From contig JAHQVV010000222.1 of assembly GCA_019634195.1 (NCBI GenBank), positions 1 through 37,669 on the forward strand: a DNA stretch of 37,669 bases, written 5' to 3'. Within the stretch, counting starts at the first letter, position 1; each line of letters begins with the position of its first letter. The stretch comes from Phycisphaeraceae bacterium. Its GTDB lineage: Bacteria; Planctomycetota; Phycisphaerae; Phycisphaerales; Phycisphaeraceae. Below, piece after piece: positions 17,634 through 27,532 of the stretch. The notes under the pieces were generated by a model, which saw only the letters and a program-made list of their open reading frames with translations, searched no databases and was not told where the DNA came from. Both the position numbers and the translations under genes were made by a program.

Positions 17634-19421
17634 ATGCAACGCACCCACCACTGCAACGAACTTCGCAAAGACCACCTCGGCCAGACCGTCACCCTCGCGG
17701 GCTGGGTCAACAACTACCGCGACCTGGGCGGGGTCCGCTTCATCGACCTCCGCGACCGCGAGGGCATCACGCAGATCGTCTTCCACCCCGAATCCAAGGA
17801 CGCCCACGCCCTGGCTCAGAAGCTGCGGCGCGAGGATGTGATCGCGATCACGGGCAAGTGCATCGACCGTGAAGGCGGAGCCAACCCGAAATTGGAAACC
17901 GGCGAGATCGAAGTCGACGCGACCTTTGCGGAGGTGCTGGCCGATGCCGCGAACCCGCCGTTCATCCCCGACGAGGCGGAGAAGGTTGGCGAGGAGACCC
18001 GGCTGCGCTACCGCTACATCGACATGCGCCGCGCCCGCAGCCTGAACATCCTCAAGACCCGGCACCGCGTCGCGAAGCTGATGCGGGACTACTACGACGA
18101 GCAGGGTTTTTATGAGATCGAGACGCCCTTCCTCTGCCGTTCGACACCCGAGGGTGCGCGCGACTTCCTCGTGCCCTCGCGTTTGCAGGCCGGCGAGTTC
18201 TACGCCCTGCCGCAATCGCCGCAGATCTTTAAGCAGATCTGCATGGTTGGCGGTGTCGAGAAGTACTTCCAGATCGTCCGCTGCTTCCGCGATGAAGACC
18301 CGCGGGCTGATCGGCAGGCCGAGTTCACGCAGCTCGACATGGAGATGTCCTTCGTCGACCAGAACGACGTGATCACGACCAATGAGGGCATGATCCGCCA
18401 GCTTTGGAAAGAAGTCGCCGGGGTCGAGATCCCGAACCCGATCCCGCACATGACCTACGCCCACGCGATGGAGAAGTACGGCAGCGATCGGCCGGACCTG
18501 CGCTTCGGCATGCAGCTGCTCGACGTCACCGACGCCGTATCGAAGACGGACTTTAAGGTCTTCAGCGGGGCGATCGCGGCGGGCGGGGTTGTCAAGGCGA
18601 TCCGGGTGCCCGGCGGCGCGAAGATGTCGCGTAAAGAAACAGACGCGCTGGCCGAGTTCGCCAAGGAATTCGGTGCCGGTGGCCTGCCCACCACCAAGAT
18701 CGAGGGCGGCAAGCTCGCGACGGGCATCGCCAAGTTCATGGAGCCGATCACGGACGAACTGATCGCCGCGACCGATGCCGAGGACGGCGACCTGCTGTGC
18801 TTCGGCGTGGACGCCAAGCCTGCAACTGTTCACCGCGTGCTCGGGGAGCTCCGCGTCAAGCTCGGCCACGACCTGGGCCTGATCAAAGAAGGCGACTGGC
18901 AGTGGGTCTGGATCGTCGACTTCCCGATGGTCGAGTGGGACGACAAGACCAAACGCTGGAAGTCGCTGCACCACCCGTTCACCGCACCGAAGCCCGAGGA
19001 CATCGACAAGCTGGACAGCACCGACCACGGCACGATCGCGTCGATCAAGTCCAACGCCTACGACCTCGTACTCAACGGCAGCGAGCTCGGCGGCGGCTCG
19101 ATCCGTATCCACCGCTCGGACGTGCAGGGCAAGGTCTTCAAGCTGCTTGGCATCGATGATGAAGAAGCCAAGGCGAAGTTCGGCTTCCTGCTTGATGCGC
19201 TGAGCTACGGCGCCCCGCCGCACGGCGGCATCGCGTTCGGGCTGGACCGGATCGTCATGCACCTGTGCAACACGACGAATATCCGCGACGTGATCGCGTT
19301 CCCCAAGACGCAGAACGGCGCCGACCTGATGACCGAGGCGCCCTCGCCGGTAGACGAGGCGCAGAAGAAAGAGCTTCACCTGCGCACGGTCGTGCCGCAG
19401 AAGGCGCCGGCTGGCTCTTAA
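17634..19421 (+). CDS. aspS: Aspartyl-tRNA synthetase
   Basis: MQRTHHCNELRKDHLGQTVTLAGWVNNYRDLGGVRFIDLRDREGITQIVF, YRYIDMRRARSLNILKTRHRVAKLMRDYY, FRDEDPRADRQAEFTQLDMEMSFV, GGIAFGLDRIVMHL. Alternative in-frame start at 17586. Confidence 0.96.
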   Translation: MQRTHHCNELRKDHLGQTVTLAGWVNNYRDLGGVRFIDLRDREGITQIVFHPESKDAHALAQKLRREDVIAITGKCIDREGGANPKLETGEIEVDATFAEVLADAANPPFIPDEAEKVGEETRLRYRYIDMRRARSLNILKTRHRVAKLMRDYYDEQGFYEIETPFLCRSTPEGARDFLVPSRLQAGEFYALPQSPQIFKQICMVGGVEKYFQIVRCFRDEDPRADRQAEFTQLDMEMSFVDQNDVITTNEGMIRQLWKEVAGVEIPNPIPHMTYAHAMEKYGSDRPDLRFGMQLLDVTDAVSKTDFKVFSGAIAAGGVVKAIRVPGGAKMSRKETDALAEFAKEFGAGGLPTTKIEGGKLATGIAKFMEPITDELIAATDAEDGDLLCFGVDAKPATVHRVLGELRVKLGHDLGLIKEGDWQWVWIVDFPMVEWDDKTKRWKSLHHPFTAPKPEDIDKLDSTDHGTIASIKSNAYDLVLNGSELGGGSIRIHRSDVQGKVFKLLGIDDEEAKAKFGFLLDALSYGAPPHGGIAFGLDRIVMHLCNTTNIRDVIAFPKTQNGADLMTEAPSPVDEAQKKELHLRTVVPQKAPAGS

Positions 19422-19462
19422 GCAGTCAACTCCGAACCTGCTAGGGGCGATCGGCGTAATGC

Positions 19463-20872
19463 ATGGACCGACTTCTCCCGTTGCCGGAGCCGACTGTGCA
19501 GAATTGTGTGCGTCTCGTTGCCCTTGTCTTGGCCCTTGCCCTTGTTCGGGTGCCTTGCTTTGCGGGAGTGCTGACCGCCGAACATGCGGAGGCGGTTGCG
19601 GAATGGCTCAATACCGAGCGTGATCAGCGGGCTGATCCGGCCACGCTTGGCTTGCCGACGGGGCTGGACAAGGAGCAGTCCGCGCAACTCGCCCAGGCGT
19701 TGTGGGGCTTGCACAAAGAGCAGGCGCGCGATCCGGAGCTTGGTGACCTGCCGACCAGTCTGCAGGAAGCGGTCGCGAAGGCTGGGGGCGGCCGGGTTGC
19801 GTTGGAGGGCGGCCGGCTGACGCTGGGCAAAGAGTTGGTCATGCCTTTCGCGTTGGTCCGCAAGGAACAGAATGGACCCGCGGAAACAGGCCGGGCGTTG
19901 TTTATCTGCACGCACGGCGGGGGCGGCAACGGGAAGGTGGACGGCCCGCACGCCTGGCCGGTCAACACGCGGGAGTGGCGGACGCAGGTGCAACTCGCCG
20001 CTCGTTTGTATGAGCCCGAGGGGATCTACTTCGTGCCGCGGATGGTGGACGACCGCAAGGGCCGGTGGTTCCACGGTTTTAATCAAACCGCGTTTGAGCG
20101 GGTGATCGAGCACGCGATCGCGAACTGGGGCGTTGATCCGAACCGCGTCTACAAGCTTGGCATCTCGCAAGGCGGGTTCGGCACAAATAAGCTGGTGGCG
20201 TTTATGCCCGATCGCTTTGCCGGGGCGAACGCGATGGCCGGGGGAGTCAGTCCTGATGCGCACCCGCCGGGCAACTTGCGAAATGTCGCGTTCCGCAATG
20301 ATGTGGGTGAGGAGGACACGATGTTTGAGCGCGTTGGCAACGCGATCAAGTTTCACAAGCGGCTTGATCAATTCCATGCCGGAGACCCGGAGGGCTACAC
20401 GCACACGATCAGCGTGCAGAAAGGCCGTGGCCACGGCATCGATTACCGCCCTGGTGTCGCTTGGATTGCTCAGCACACGCGTAACCCTTGGCCCGACAGG
20501 CTGCACTGGGACAACCGGGAGCTGGGCGGCGAGCGTCGCGCACGGCATTACTGGGTCGAGCTCTGGGGCGAGCCGGTCGACAAACGGACGATGATGACCG
20601 TCTTTGCAGACCGCGAAACAAACACGATCACGATCGAGGCCATGTCGGGCAAGGTCGGTCAGGGCAATCCGCTATCGGGGGGCCAGCTTTGTGTGCTGCT
20701 TCACGATGAGCTGCTGGACCTCGACAAGCCGGTGAGGGTCTCGGTCAACGGCCGGGTCATGCACGACGGTGTGGTGAAACGCGACGCCTCTGTGCAGCTG
20801 CGCACACTTGCCGGTTATGGCGACCCGGCCATGACCGCGAGCGCCGAGCTTGTGTTCGCGTTGGATGAATAA
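19463..20872 (+). CDS. Secreted alpha/beta-hydrolase (esterase/PHB depolymerase-like)
   Basis: N-terminal hydrophobic signal, CTHGGGGNG oxyanion-like segment, GISQGGFGTNKL nucleophile elbow, late GRGHGIDY histidine. Confidence 0.75.
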   Translation: MDRLLPLPEPTVQNCVRLVALVLALALVRVPCFAGVLTAEHAEAVAEWLNTERDQRADPATLGLPTGLDKEQSAQLAQALWGLHKEQARDPELGDLPTSLQEAVAKAGGGRVALEGGRLTLGKELVMPFALVRKEQNGPAETGRALFICTHGGGGNGKVDGPHAWPVNTREWRTQVQLAARLYEPEGIYFVPRMVDDRKGRWFHGFNQTAFERVIEHAIANWGVDPNRVYKLGISQGGFGTNKLVAFMPDRFAGANAMAGGVSPDAHPPGNLRNVAFRNDVGEEDTMFERVGNAIKFHKRLDQFHAGDPEGYTHTISVQKGRGHGIDYRPGVAWIAQHTRNPWPDRLHWDNRELGGERRARHYWVELWGEPVDKRTMMTVFADRETNTITIEAMSGKVGQGNPLSGGQLCVLLHDELLDLDKPVRVSVNGRVMHDGVVKRDASVQLRTLAGYGDPAMTASAELVFALDE

Positions 20873-20924
20873 ACCACCCAAGACCTCTGCGACCGCTATC
20901 ATGTTCGCACAAAGGAGTGTGCAC

Positions 20925-21863
20925 ATGCTTTACACGCAACGGATTGTCTGGACGCTCGTGATGGCCTGCTTCGTGGTGCTGCCCGCGCTGGGCAAGCCCG
21001 TCACGGTCATGAGCTACAACGTCGAGAACATGTTCGATGTTTTTGATGACCCCTACAGCGACGACGACGGCGTGGCCGTAAAACGCCGAGGCGAGATCGT
21101 GGCGATCGCCAAGGCCATCGCGGCGGCCGACGCGGACGTGGTGGTGTTCCAGGAGTTGGAGAACGAGCACCTGTTGCAGGGCATGGTCGACACGTTCCTG
21201 AAGGATCAAGGGTACGAGTACGTCGCTTGCCAGCGGACGAACTCGGGCCGCGGGATCAACCTGGGCGTGATCTCGAAGCTGCCGATCAAGCGGCTGACGA
21301 GCCACCGGTTCAAGACGCTGACGCACCCGGATGCCCCGGGCCGGGCGTGGAAGTTCGCCCGGGACGCGATGCAGGTTACGCTCGATGTGGATGGGAAAGA
21401 ACTGCATCTTTTCAATGTTCACCTCAAGAGCAACAGCTCCCGCAATGGGGACCCGAACTCCAAGTTCTGGCGGACCGCCGAGGCGATGGCGCTCAAGGGC
21501 CTGATCCGCGAGATGTTCAAGAAGGACCCGGACGCGCTCGTCGTTGCACTAGGCGACTTCAACTCCAACATCGAGACGCGGCCTGAGCAGGTCCGCCCCT
21601 GGCCTGCGACGGAATACATACGCAAGCCCGAGGCCGACGGCACCCAGCTGCTCAACGACGCGCACGATGAGATCGACGACTACGACAAGCGCGTCACGAT
21701 CCCCGGCTCAGGCCGATACCCCGCGGCGATCTTTGATTACATCTACGCGAGCCCCAAGCTCCATACGATGTTCGTCAAGGGCAGTGCGAAGGTGATCAAC
21801 GATCCCAAGCTGGTCAAGGGCAGTGACCACTACCCGGTCTACGCGACGTACGATATTAAATGA
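20925..21863 (+). CDS. Secreted endonuclease/exonuclease/phosphatase family protein
   Basis: AAAGGAG upstream of ATG 20925; signal peptide; MSYNVENMFDVFDD, VVFQELENEHLL, LFNVHLKSN, VVALGDFNSN, GSDHYPVYATYDIK: EEP motifs. Confidence 0.9.
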   Translation: MLYTQRIVWTLVMACFVVLPALGKPVTVMSYNVENMFDVFDDPYSDDDGVAVKRRGEIVAIAKAIAAADADVVVFQELENEHLLQGMVDTFLKDQGYEYVACQRTNSGRGINLGVISKLPIKRLTSHRFKTLTHPDAPGRAWKFARDAMQVTLDVDGKELHLFNVHLKSNSSRNGDPNSKFWRTAEAMALKGLIREMFKKDPDALVVALGDFNSNIETRPEQVRPWPATEYIRKPEADGTQLLNDAHDEIDDYDKRVTIPGSGRYPAAIFDYIYASPKLHTMFVKGSAKVINDPKLVKGSDHYPVYATYDIK

Positions 21864-21869
21864 TTTGCC

Positions 21870-22538
21870 CTATCCCACGAGCCCATCGGGCCTGCCCGCC
21901 GGTTGGTTGAGGTAGGGGTTTGTGGCGCGTTCCTGGCCGATGCTGGTCTCCGGGCCGTGGCCGGGCAGGACGCGGGTGTCGTCGGGCAGCGTCATCAACT
22001 GCTCGCTGATGGACTGCATGAGGCGTGGGCCGTCCGAGGTGGGGAAGTCGAAGCGCCCGATGGAGCCTGCAAACAACGTGTCGCCGACGATGGCGAGGTG
22101 GTTGTCCGGTTGGTACAGGGTGATGCCGCCGGGGCTGTGGCCGGGGGTGTGGCGGATTTCGAAAGGGACGCCGTTGAGCGTGAGCTGCTCGCCGTGGTGC
22201 ATCAGGCCGGTGGCTTCGGGCGCGACGACGGGGTCGATGATCGCGGCGCTGAGGTTCAGCCGGGTGTCGGTGAGGAAGTCTTCTTCATCCGCGTGTACGA
22301 GGACCGGCACGTCCGGGTAGCGGTGGCGCACGGTGTGCAGCCCTGCGATGTGGTCCAGGTGGGCGTGGGTGAGGACGACCTGCTCGATATGGAGCCCCCG
22401 CCCATCGATCGCGTCCAGCATCGGCTCGGGGTCGAAGCCCGCGTCAACAATCCAGCACGACTTGCCGACGGACAGGACGAAGCAGTTGGTCTGCCACTGG
22501 CCTAGCGTGAAGGTCTGGATGGAAAGGGGATCGGGCAT
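21870..22538 (-). CDS. MBL-fold metallo-hydrolase (glyoxalase II-like)
   Basis: VLTHAHLDHIAGLHTVRHRYP (HxHxDH), RHTPGHSPGGITLY, VGDTLFAGSIGRFDFP, VLPGHGPETSIGQE. Confidence 0.92.
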   Translation of the reverse strand: MPDPLSIQTFTLGQWQTNCFVLSVGKSCWIVDAGFDPEPMLDAIDGRGLHIEQVVLTHAHLDHIAGLHTVRHRYPDVPVLVHADEEDFLTDTRLNLSAAIIDPVVAPEATGLMHHGEQLTLNGVPFEIRHTPGHSPGGITLYQPDNHLAIVGDTLFAGSIGRFDFPTSDGPRLMQSISEQLMTLPDDTRVLPGHGPETSIGQERATNPYLNQPAGRPDGLVG

Positions 22539-22638
22539 CTCTGCACAGTTTAACGACTAGCCGCAAACGCAAGATGGGGGTTTAGATTGTCTGTTACTCG
22601 GACCCTATCCTGCGTTTTCGGGCTATTGAGCCCACCCA

Positions 22639-23829
22639 TCACGAGATGAAGGTCTTGCTCTTTTTGCCCGAGAGGTAGCTCTCGACCACGGTCGAGCTCA
22701 AATCATCGCTGGCGCAATAGAACGCTGTCCCGCGGGTCAGGCGGGTGAGCCGCTCGATGAAATCGACCCAGTCCATGCCCCAGTAGTCCTCGATCAGGGC
22801 GAAACTGGCGAAACGGATGCCTGCCTTCGCGCACATCGCTGCTTCTTTGAGTGTCTCGGTCGCGGTGCGTTCGTCCGGCGGGTAGAGTAGGTAGAGCATC
22901 TCCTCGCCGGTCTCGGGCGAGGCCTCGACGTGGGCCGTGGGCTGGCCATCGGTGATGATGAAGACTTGTTTGTTCGCCGCGCCGCTGCGGCGGAGGATCC
23001 GCCTTGCCTCGCGCAGGCCCAGGTGCAGGTTCGTGAAGTGCAGCGGCAGCTGGGCCGGGTCCGCTTGGTCCAGCGGGACGCGGATGCGCACCTGGTAGTC
23101 GCGGATGCTCACCGGCTTGGGCATGATCAGCGGGACATCCTTCTCGTGCACACGCTCGGCCAATGAATAAAACGAAACGAAGTCGAGCGTGTCCTGTGGG
23201 AAGCGTTGCCGGATCAACTCGCTTAAGCCGAGGCAGACCCGCTTGGCCTGGAGGAATCGGCCGTAGCGGTACATCGAGCCGGACAGGTCGATGAGTACCA
23301 CGGTCGCGCAGTCGGTCCGCCCTTCCGTTTCGTGCACCACGAAGTCGTTCATGCCCAGCTTCAGCGGGAGGCTGCTCTGGCCTGCGGCGATCGCCTCGGT
23401 GTTGTTCGCCAGCGCGTTGCGGAGCGTCGCGTTGAGGTCGATGTCAGACAGTGGGTCGCCGAACGTATAAGGCCGACTGCCCTCGGTGCGTTCGCTGGTC
23501 TTGCCGGATTGATCGGTGCTGTGGCCGTCGCGGTTGCCGCGTTTGAGGCTCTCGAAGATCTGCAAGAGCGCCTGGTGCTGCATGCCGTTGACCATGCGGG
23601 CGGTGAGCTTGAGCTGTTTGTTGCCGTGCTCGTCGGTGACTTCCTCGAGCAGCCCCGCGTCGATCATCTGCTGGATGAGGTCCTGCTCGTCGGGGTTCTC
23701 CAGGTTCTGTAGCGCGTCCATCGCCTGCTCGCCGTACTGCAGGATGAACTCGACCAACTGCGGCGAGGGGAAGAGCTCGTCCGGGCCGAGGAAAGGCTTG
23801 CCGTCATAGGGGCCGTAGGTGTGCTTCAC
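22639..23829 (-). CDS. von Willebrand factor A domain protein
   Basis: CATVVLIDLSGSMYRYGRFLQAKRV (MIDAS DxSxS), FIITDGQPTAHVEAS. Likely GTG start at 23829 (VKHTYGPYDGKPFLGPDELF). Confidence 0.88.
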   Translation of the reverse strand: MKHTYGPYDGKPFLGPDELFPSPQLVEFILQYGEQAMDALQNLENPDEQDLIQQMIDAGLLEEVTDEHGNKQLKLTARMVNGMQHQALLQIFESLKRGNRDGHSTDQSGKTSERTEGSRPYTFGDPLSDIDLNATLRNALANNTEAIAAGQSSLPLKLGMNDFVVHETEGRTDCATVVLIDLSGSMYRYGRFLQAKRVCLGLSELIRQRFPQDTLDFVSFYSLAERVHEKDVPLIMPKPVSIRDYQVRIRVPLDQADPAQLPLHFTNLHLGLREARRILRRSGAANKQVFIITDGQPTAHVEASPETGEEMLYLLYPPDERTATETLKEAAMCAKAGIRFASFALIEDYWGMDWVDFIERLTRLTRGTAFYCASDDLSSTVVESYLSGKKSKTFIS

Positions 23830-23920
23830 GACTCTATGGTAGGCCCGATTCCTGCAGATATACTTGGCTGGTCGCTTTTGCGATGCTAATCTAGTATTTT
23901 CGGGCCCCAAAGGCGTGATT

Positions 23921-26629
23921 ATGGTCGAGCCACAGTTTTACCAGCTCAACAGCCGGATGATCCCGCTGCGCGATATCCTCCCCGGCGCCGCTAATCTGTA
24001 TCAACGCTGCCTTCTCCTAGTGCTGTGGCCGCTCTGGAAATTTTTCCGGGTCAACACGCCGATCACGACCGAGGCGATCAATGCCCCGGAACTCGGGCCC
24101 TTCCGTGTGCCGGCATCTGATTTTGCGCCTGCCCGGCAAGAAGGGCTGGCCGAGTTGGATGAGGCGGCCCGCCGATTGGGCTATGAGCCGGTCGCCTGGT
24201 ACCAGGCGCACGACCGCCAGACAGCGACCGAGTTTTATGTCGTGCTCTACCGATCCGCCGACGCGAGGGCGATCGCTTTGGCCAAGCAGCGTGTGTGGAA
24301 GTACATCCACCCACCAAGGGTCGATACCGAGTTGGCACTAGTCTCGCGTGACCCCTCGGGCGGCCTGGTTCGGAGCGGGACGACGGGGCCAGACCTGTCG
24401 CGCGTCCTCGGCGTGACGACGCATGTCATGCGGGGAGCAACGTTTGAAGATCTCGACACCGCGCATCGTTCTAAAGCGTCTGCCACCGGCTACGACCGGC
24501 TCGACCACGATGATCGAGCCTTGGAATTGCATGAAGCGTTGCACGCGATGGACCGCGATGCCAATCTTGCGCAGGGGATCTACACCGAGCCAGATCCCGG
24601 GCTAGTGATTGTAGAAGATCTATCGGCCGCCTCATATACAACGGGGGGCGCCTACGGCACGGTTGCCCTGCCCGCCGCCTTCGAGGCTTCCGACAATGCT
24701 CCGATCCTCAGGGCACTGGTCCACCTCGAACAAAAGAAGTGGTCGTTGTCGTCGTTGCTGATCCTGCTCGCTGTTTCTGTCGGACTATTCGTCGCTGGGG
24801 GTTGGGCGGTCTGGGACCTGAGCCTGGTCCTGATGCTGGTCGGGATCCTGTTCGTGCATGAGTTGGGCCACCTATTGGCCATGAAGCTGTTCGGGTACCA
24901 GAACGTCAAGATGTTCTTCATCCCGCTGATGGGTGCCGCGGTGAGCGGGCGTGCCGTCGATGTCGCGGGTTGGCGTAAGCTCGTTGTGTACCTCGCGGGC
25001 CCGCTGCCGGGCATTGCGCTTGGCCTCGCCGCACTCGCCGGGGCGGTCCTCAATGAGCAGGACTGGCTGTACCAGATCGCCCTCTTAACGATTGTGCTTA
25101 ACGCCTTAAACCTGCTGCCGATCCTCCCGCTGGATGGTGGCCGGGTGATCGACACGACTCTGACGTCGCGTCACCCCATGGCCGACCTGATCTTCCGGGT
25201 TCTCACCGTTTTCGTACTCCTCGTTTTGTTCTTGATCCTGCAGGACAAGATCCTGCTGTTCCTGGGGATTTTCATGGCCATCGGGATCGCTCCTTCGTAT
25301 AAGATCGCGAAGGTGGCGATCGGGCTGCGCCAGGGCCCGCGGTTGCCCGACCCCGAAGCGGACCAGTGCGTGCCTCTGGCAGCGGCGGACTTGATCGCGA
25401 CGCGCGTTAAAGAGGTTCTCCCGAAGAGCCTTAGCGCGAAGGCCGCCGCGCAGTACGTGCAGATGATTTATGAGCGTGTGATGTCAAAGCCGCCGGGCCT
25501 GCTGGCGACAACGCTCGCCCTGCTGGTTCAGTTCGGCGCATTCTTTGGAAGCGTCGCGGGGATCATCCTGATCCTTGCGGTTGGGCCGTATGGCTATTGG
25601 GGGCAGGACTATATCGAGGAGCCGCTGGCGCACGCATATGACCCGCAAGACCGAGGTGACTGGCCCGCCGATACCGCCGCAGTCCACCGTGATTCCTTGA
25701 TCACGTTGGTGGTGGCCTGCGCGGATGCGGACCAATCAGAGCGTATCGCAGGTCGTCTCGCTCAACAGGCCGCGGGCGAAGCCGGGCTATTGCGTCTTGG
25801 GCCGGTGCTCTTGATCGATCTCGACGGGGCGAGCCCGCTGCGCGCATCATGGATTGATCAGCTCGAGTCCGAGGCCGAGATGGTCCTGGTGCAGACTTCA
25901 GATGTGACGGTTCGCTTCAATGTCTCGGCGGTCGCTGGTGACGAGCCGCAGGCCGAGGCACTTGCCCAATCGTTCAGTACGCTATTGCCCCTTGGGCAGA
26001 ATCACACGATGGTCCCGCCTTGGCACCCCGACCCGTCGCGGTTCGAACCCTTTGAAGACGCACGGCGGACGTACGCGTTGGTGGCCGGTTTTACACTGGA
26101 TGACCCGGTTTACGATGAAGAGCGGGCGGAGCGTGAGCAGCGATTGAGCGCCAAGCATCAAGCGGCGATTAAACGCGGCGATCCCGAGCTGATCCGCAGC
26201 ACCGAAGAAGACCTCAATCAGTATAGGGCCGAGCGATACGGCGACGAGATCGATCTCGCCGCCGCGCAGTTCGGTGACTCACTGGACCCCGCGGTTGTCC
26301 AGGCCCTGCGGGATCGGCCGCAGTACGTGTGGAACGAGCAGGCAACGGACGCTAACTACGAGGCGTTTGGGAAGCAATTGGACCAGTGGCATATCGGGCT
26401 GGGGCGGCTGCTCGGAGCCAGCAGCGTGGACGACCCTTATCGCGGGGCGTCACTGCTCGGCGGCTATTTTTATTCCGGGGGTGAACAAGTCTGGATGCGA
26501 GACCTGGTGTTGGATCACCCGACGCTCGGCTTGCCGATGATGCTGGATTGGCTGATCAAGCAAGGCTATGGGGAGGTTCGGTTTGAACCGATCGATCCGT
26601 TGCAGGGCACCGACTTTTTGGGCGAGTGA
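23921..26629 (+). CDS. Large multi-domain site-2 protease family (M50) membrane protein
   Basis: Core LMLVGILFVHELGHLLAMKLFGYQNVKMFFIPLMGAAVSG (HELGH) and LNLLPILPLDGGRVID (LDG). About 280 residues precede and about 370 follow the TM core. Start likely ATG 23921. Confidence 0.88.
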   Translation: MVEPQFYQLNSRMIPLRDILPGAANLYQRCLLLVLWPLWKFFRVNTPITTEAINAPELGPFRVPASDFAPARQEGLAELDEAARRLGYEPVAWYQAHDRQTATEFYVVLYRSADARAIALAKQRVWKYIHPPRVDTELALVSRDPSGGLVRSGTTGPDLSRVLGVTTHVMRGATFEDLDTAHRSKASATGYDRLDHDDRALELHEALHAMDRDANLAQGIYTEPDPGLVIVEDLSAASYTTGGAYGTVALPAAFEASDNAPILRALVHLEQKKWSLSSLLILLAVSVGLFVAGGWAVWDLSLVLMLVGILFVHELGHLLAMKLFGYQNVKMFFIPLMGAAVSGRAVDVAGWRKLVVYLAGPLPGIALGLAALAGAVLNEQDWLYQIALLTIVLNALNLLPILPLDGGRVIDTTLTSRHPMADLIFRVLTVFVLLVLFLILQDKILLFLGIFMAIGIAPSYKIAKVAIGLRQGPRLPDPEADQCVPLAAADLIATRVKEVLPKSLSAKAAAQYVQMIYERVMSKPPGLLATTLALLVQFGAFFGSVAGIILILAVGPYGYWGQDYIEEPLAHAYDPQDRGDWPADTAAVHRDSLITLVVACADADQSERIAGRLAQQAAGEAGLLRLGPVLLIDLDGASPLRASWIDQLESEAEMVLVQTSDVTVRFNVSAVAGDEPQAEALAQSFSTLLPLGQNHTMVPPWHPDPSRFEPFEDARRTYALVAGFTLDDPVYDEERAEREQRLSAKHQAAIKRGDPELIRSTEEDLNQYRAERYGDEIDLAAAQFGDSLDPAVVQALRDRPQYVWNEQATDANYEAFGKQLDQWHIGLGRLLGASSVDDPYRGASLLGGYFYSGGEQVWMRDLVLDHPTLGLPMMLDWLIKQGYGEVRFEPIDPLQGTDFLGE

Positions 26630-26636
26630 CGATCGG

Positions 26637-26663
26637 CCTGCCCTAGCGCTGCGCGGCGGCAGG
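26637..26663. terminator. Possible bidirectional terminator between convergent genes
   Basis: CCTGCC...GGCAGG stem in the 40-bp gap between the convergent M50 and rsmG stops; no strong T tract. Confidence 0.35.
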
Positions 26664-26669
26664 AACTGA

Positions 26670-27386
26670 TTACAGCGGGTCTTTCTTTGGCACGCCCGGC
26701 AACCTTGGGTACTCCGGCGGCGTGCTCGAGCCCTTGATGATCGAAACGATCACCAGGTCATTGTCGAACGATTCGGGGTACGCATCGATCACGGCCAACT
26801 CGCTGGCACCTAGTGCCGTCAGGGCATCACCGGCTTCCTCTAATTCTTGCTCCGCACGCGGCCCCTTCATCGCTAGTACCCGCCCGCCGGTCTGCACCAA
26901 TGGCAGGGCAAACTCGAGCAGCACATTCATCGGCCCGACCGCTCGGTTGATGCACGCGTCGTACGCCTCGCGGTGATCGCTGGACTGCCCCGCCGTCTCG
27001 GCCCGGTCGTGCAGCACGGTGGCGTTGTCCAGGCTCAGCGCCTCAATCGCCCGGCGGATGAAGTCGGCCTTCTTGCCCGTCGATTCCAGCATGGTCAGCT
27101 GCAGGTTCGGCCGAGCAATCGCGACCGGCAGTCCCGGCAGCCCCGCCCCGCTACCGACATCGATCACCCGGCTGCCCGGGTCCAATTCATCCAGCCCCGG
27201 CAGGACCGTTAGCGAATCAATGATCAGCCGATGCCAAGCCGCTTCCGGATCACGGATAGCCGTCAGGTTGGTCGTGCGGTTCTCGTCCAGCACCAGAGCG
27301 AGGTAGCGATCAAGTTGATCAAGCTGTACGGGCGTTAGCTCGATGTCGAGTTCACACAGTTGGTCATGGACAAAACATGGAATCAT
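26670..27386 (-). CDS. rsmG: 16S rRNA (guanine-N7)-methyltransferase RsmG
   Basis: LYLALVLDENRTTNLTAIRDPEAAWHRLIIDSL-type N-terminus, VIDVGSGAGLPGLPVAIARPNLQLTMLESTGKKADFI, CINRAVGPMNVLLEFALPLVQTGGRVLAMKG. Confidence 0.95.
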   Translation of the reverse strand: MIPCFVHDQLCELDIELTPVQLDQLDRYLALVLDENRTTNLTAIRDPEAAWHRLIIDSLTVLPGLDELDPGSRVIDVGSGAGLPGLPVAIARPNLQLTMLESTGKKADFIRRAIEALSLDNATVLHDRAETAGQSSDHREAYDACINRAVGPMNVLLEFALPLVQTGGRVLAMKGPRAEQELEEAGDALTALGASELAVIDAYPESFDNDLVIVSIIKGSSTPPEYPRLPGVPKKDPL

Positions 27387-27477
27387 ACGGCTTAAGATAT
27401 GTCAATTAGCGGCAGCCTGTTCCCGCGTGACGGTGCCAAGCTGAGATTGGTGTTATTACCGCCGAAATGAATAAACA

Positions 27478-27504
27478 CCCCACATGAAACGATTCCATGA
27501 GGGG
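27478..27504 (-). terminator. Rho-independent-like terminator downstream of the prepilin gene
   Basis: Minus strand CCCCTCATGGAATCGTTTCATGTGGGG followed by T-rich TGTTTATT. Confidence 0.55.
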
Positions 27505-27532
27505 CGCGAAGGAGGGTTGGGGATGTCTTGAG

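Noticed and set aside
17553-19379. 608-aa minus-strand ORF
   Set aside because: Antisense of aspS, which has unambiguous synthetase motifs.
19418-20548. 376-aa minus-strand ORF
   Set aside because: Antisense of the alpha/beta-hydrolase gene; composition typical of antisense reading in GC-rich DNA.
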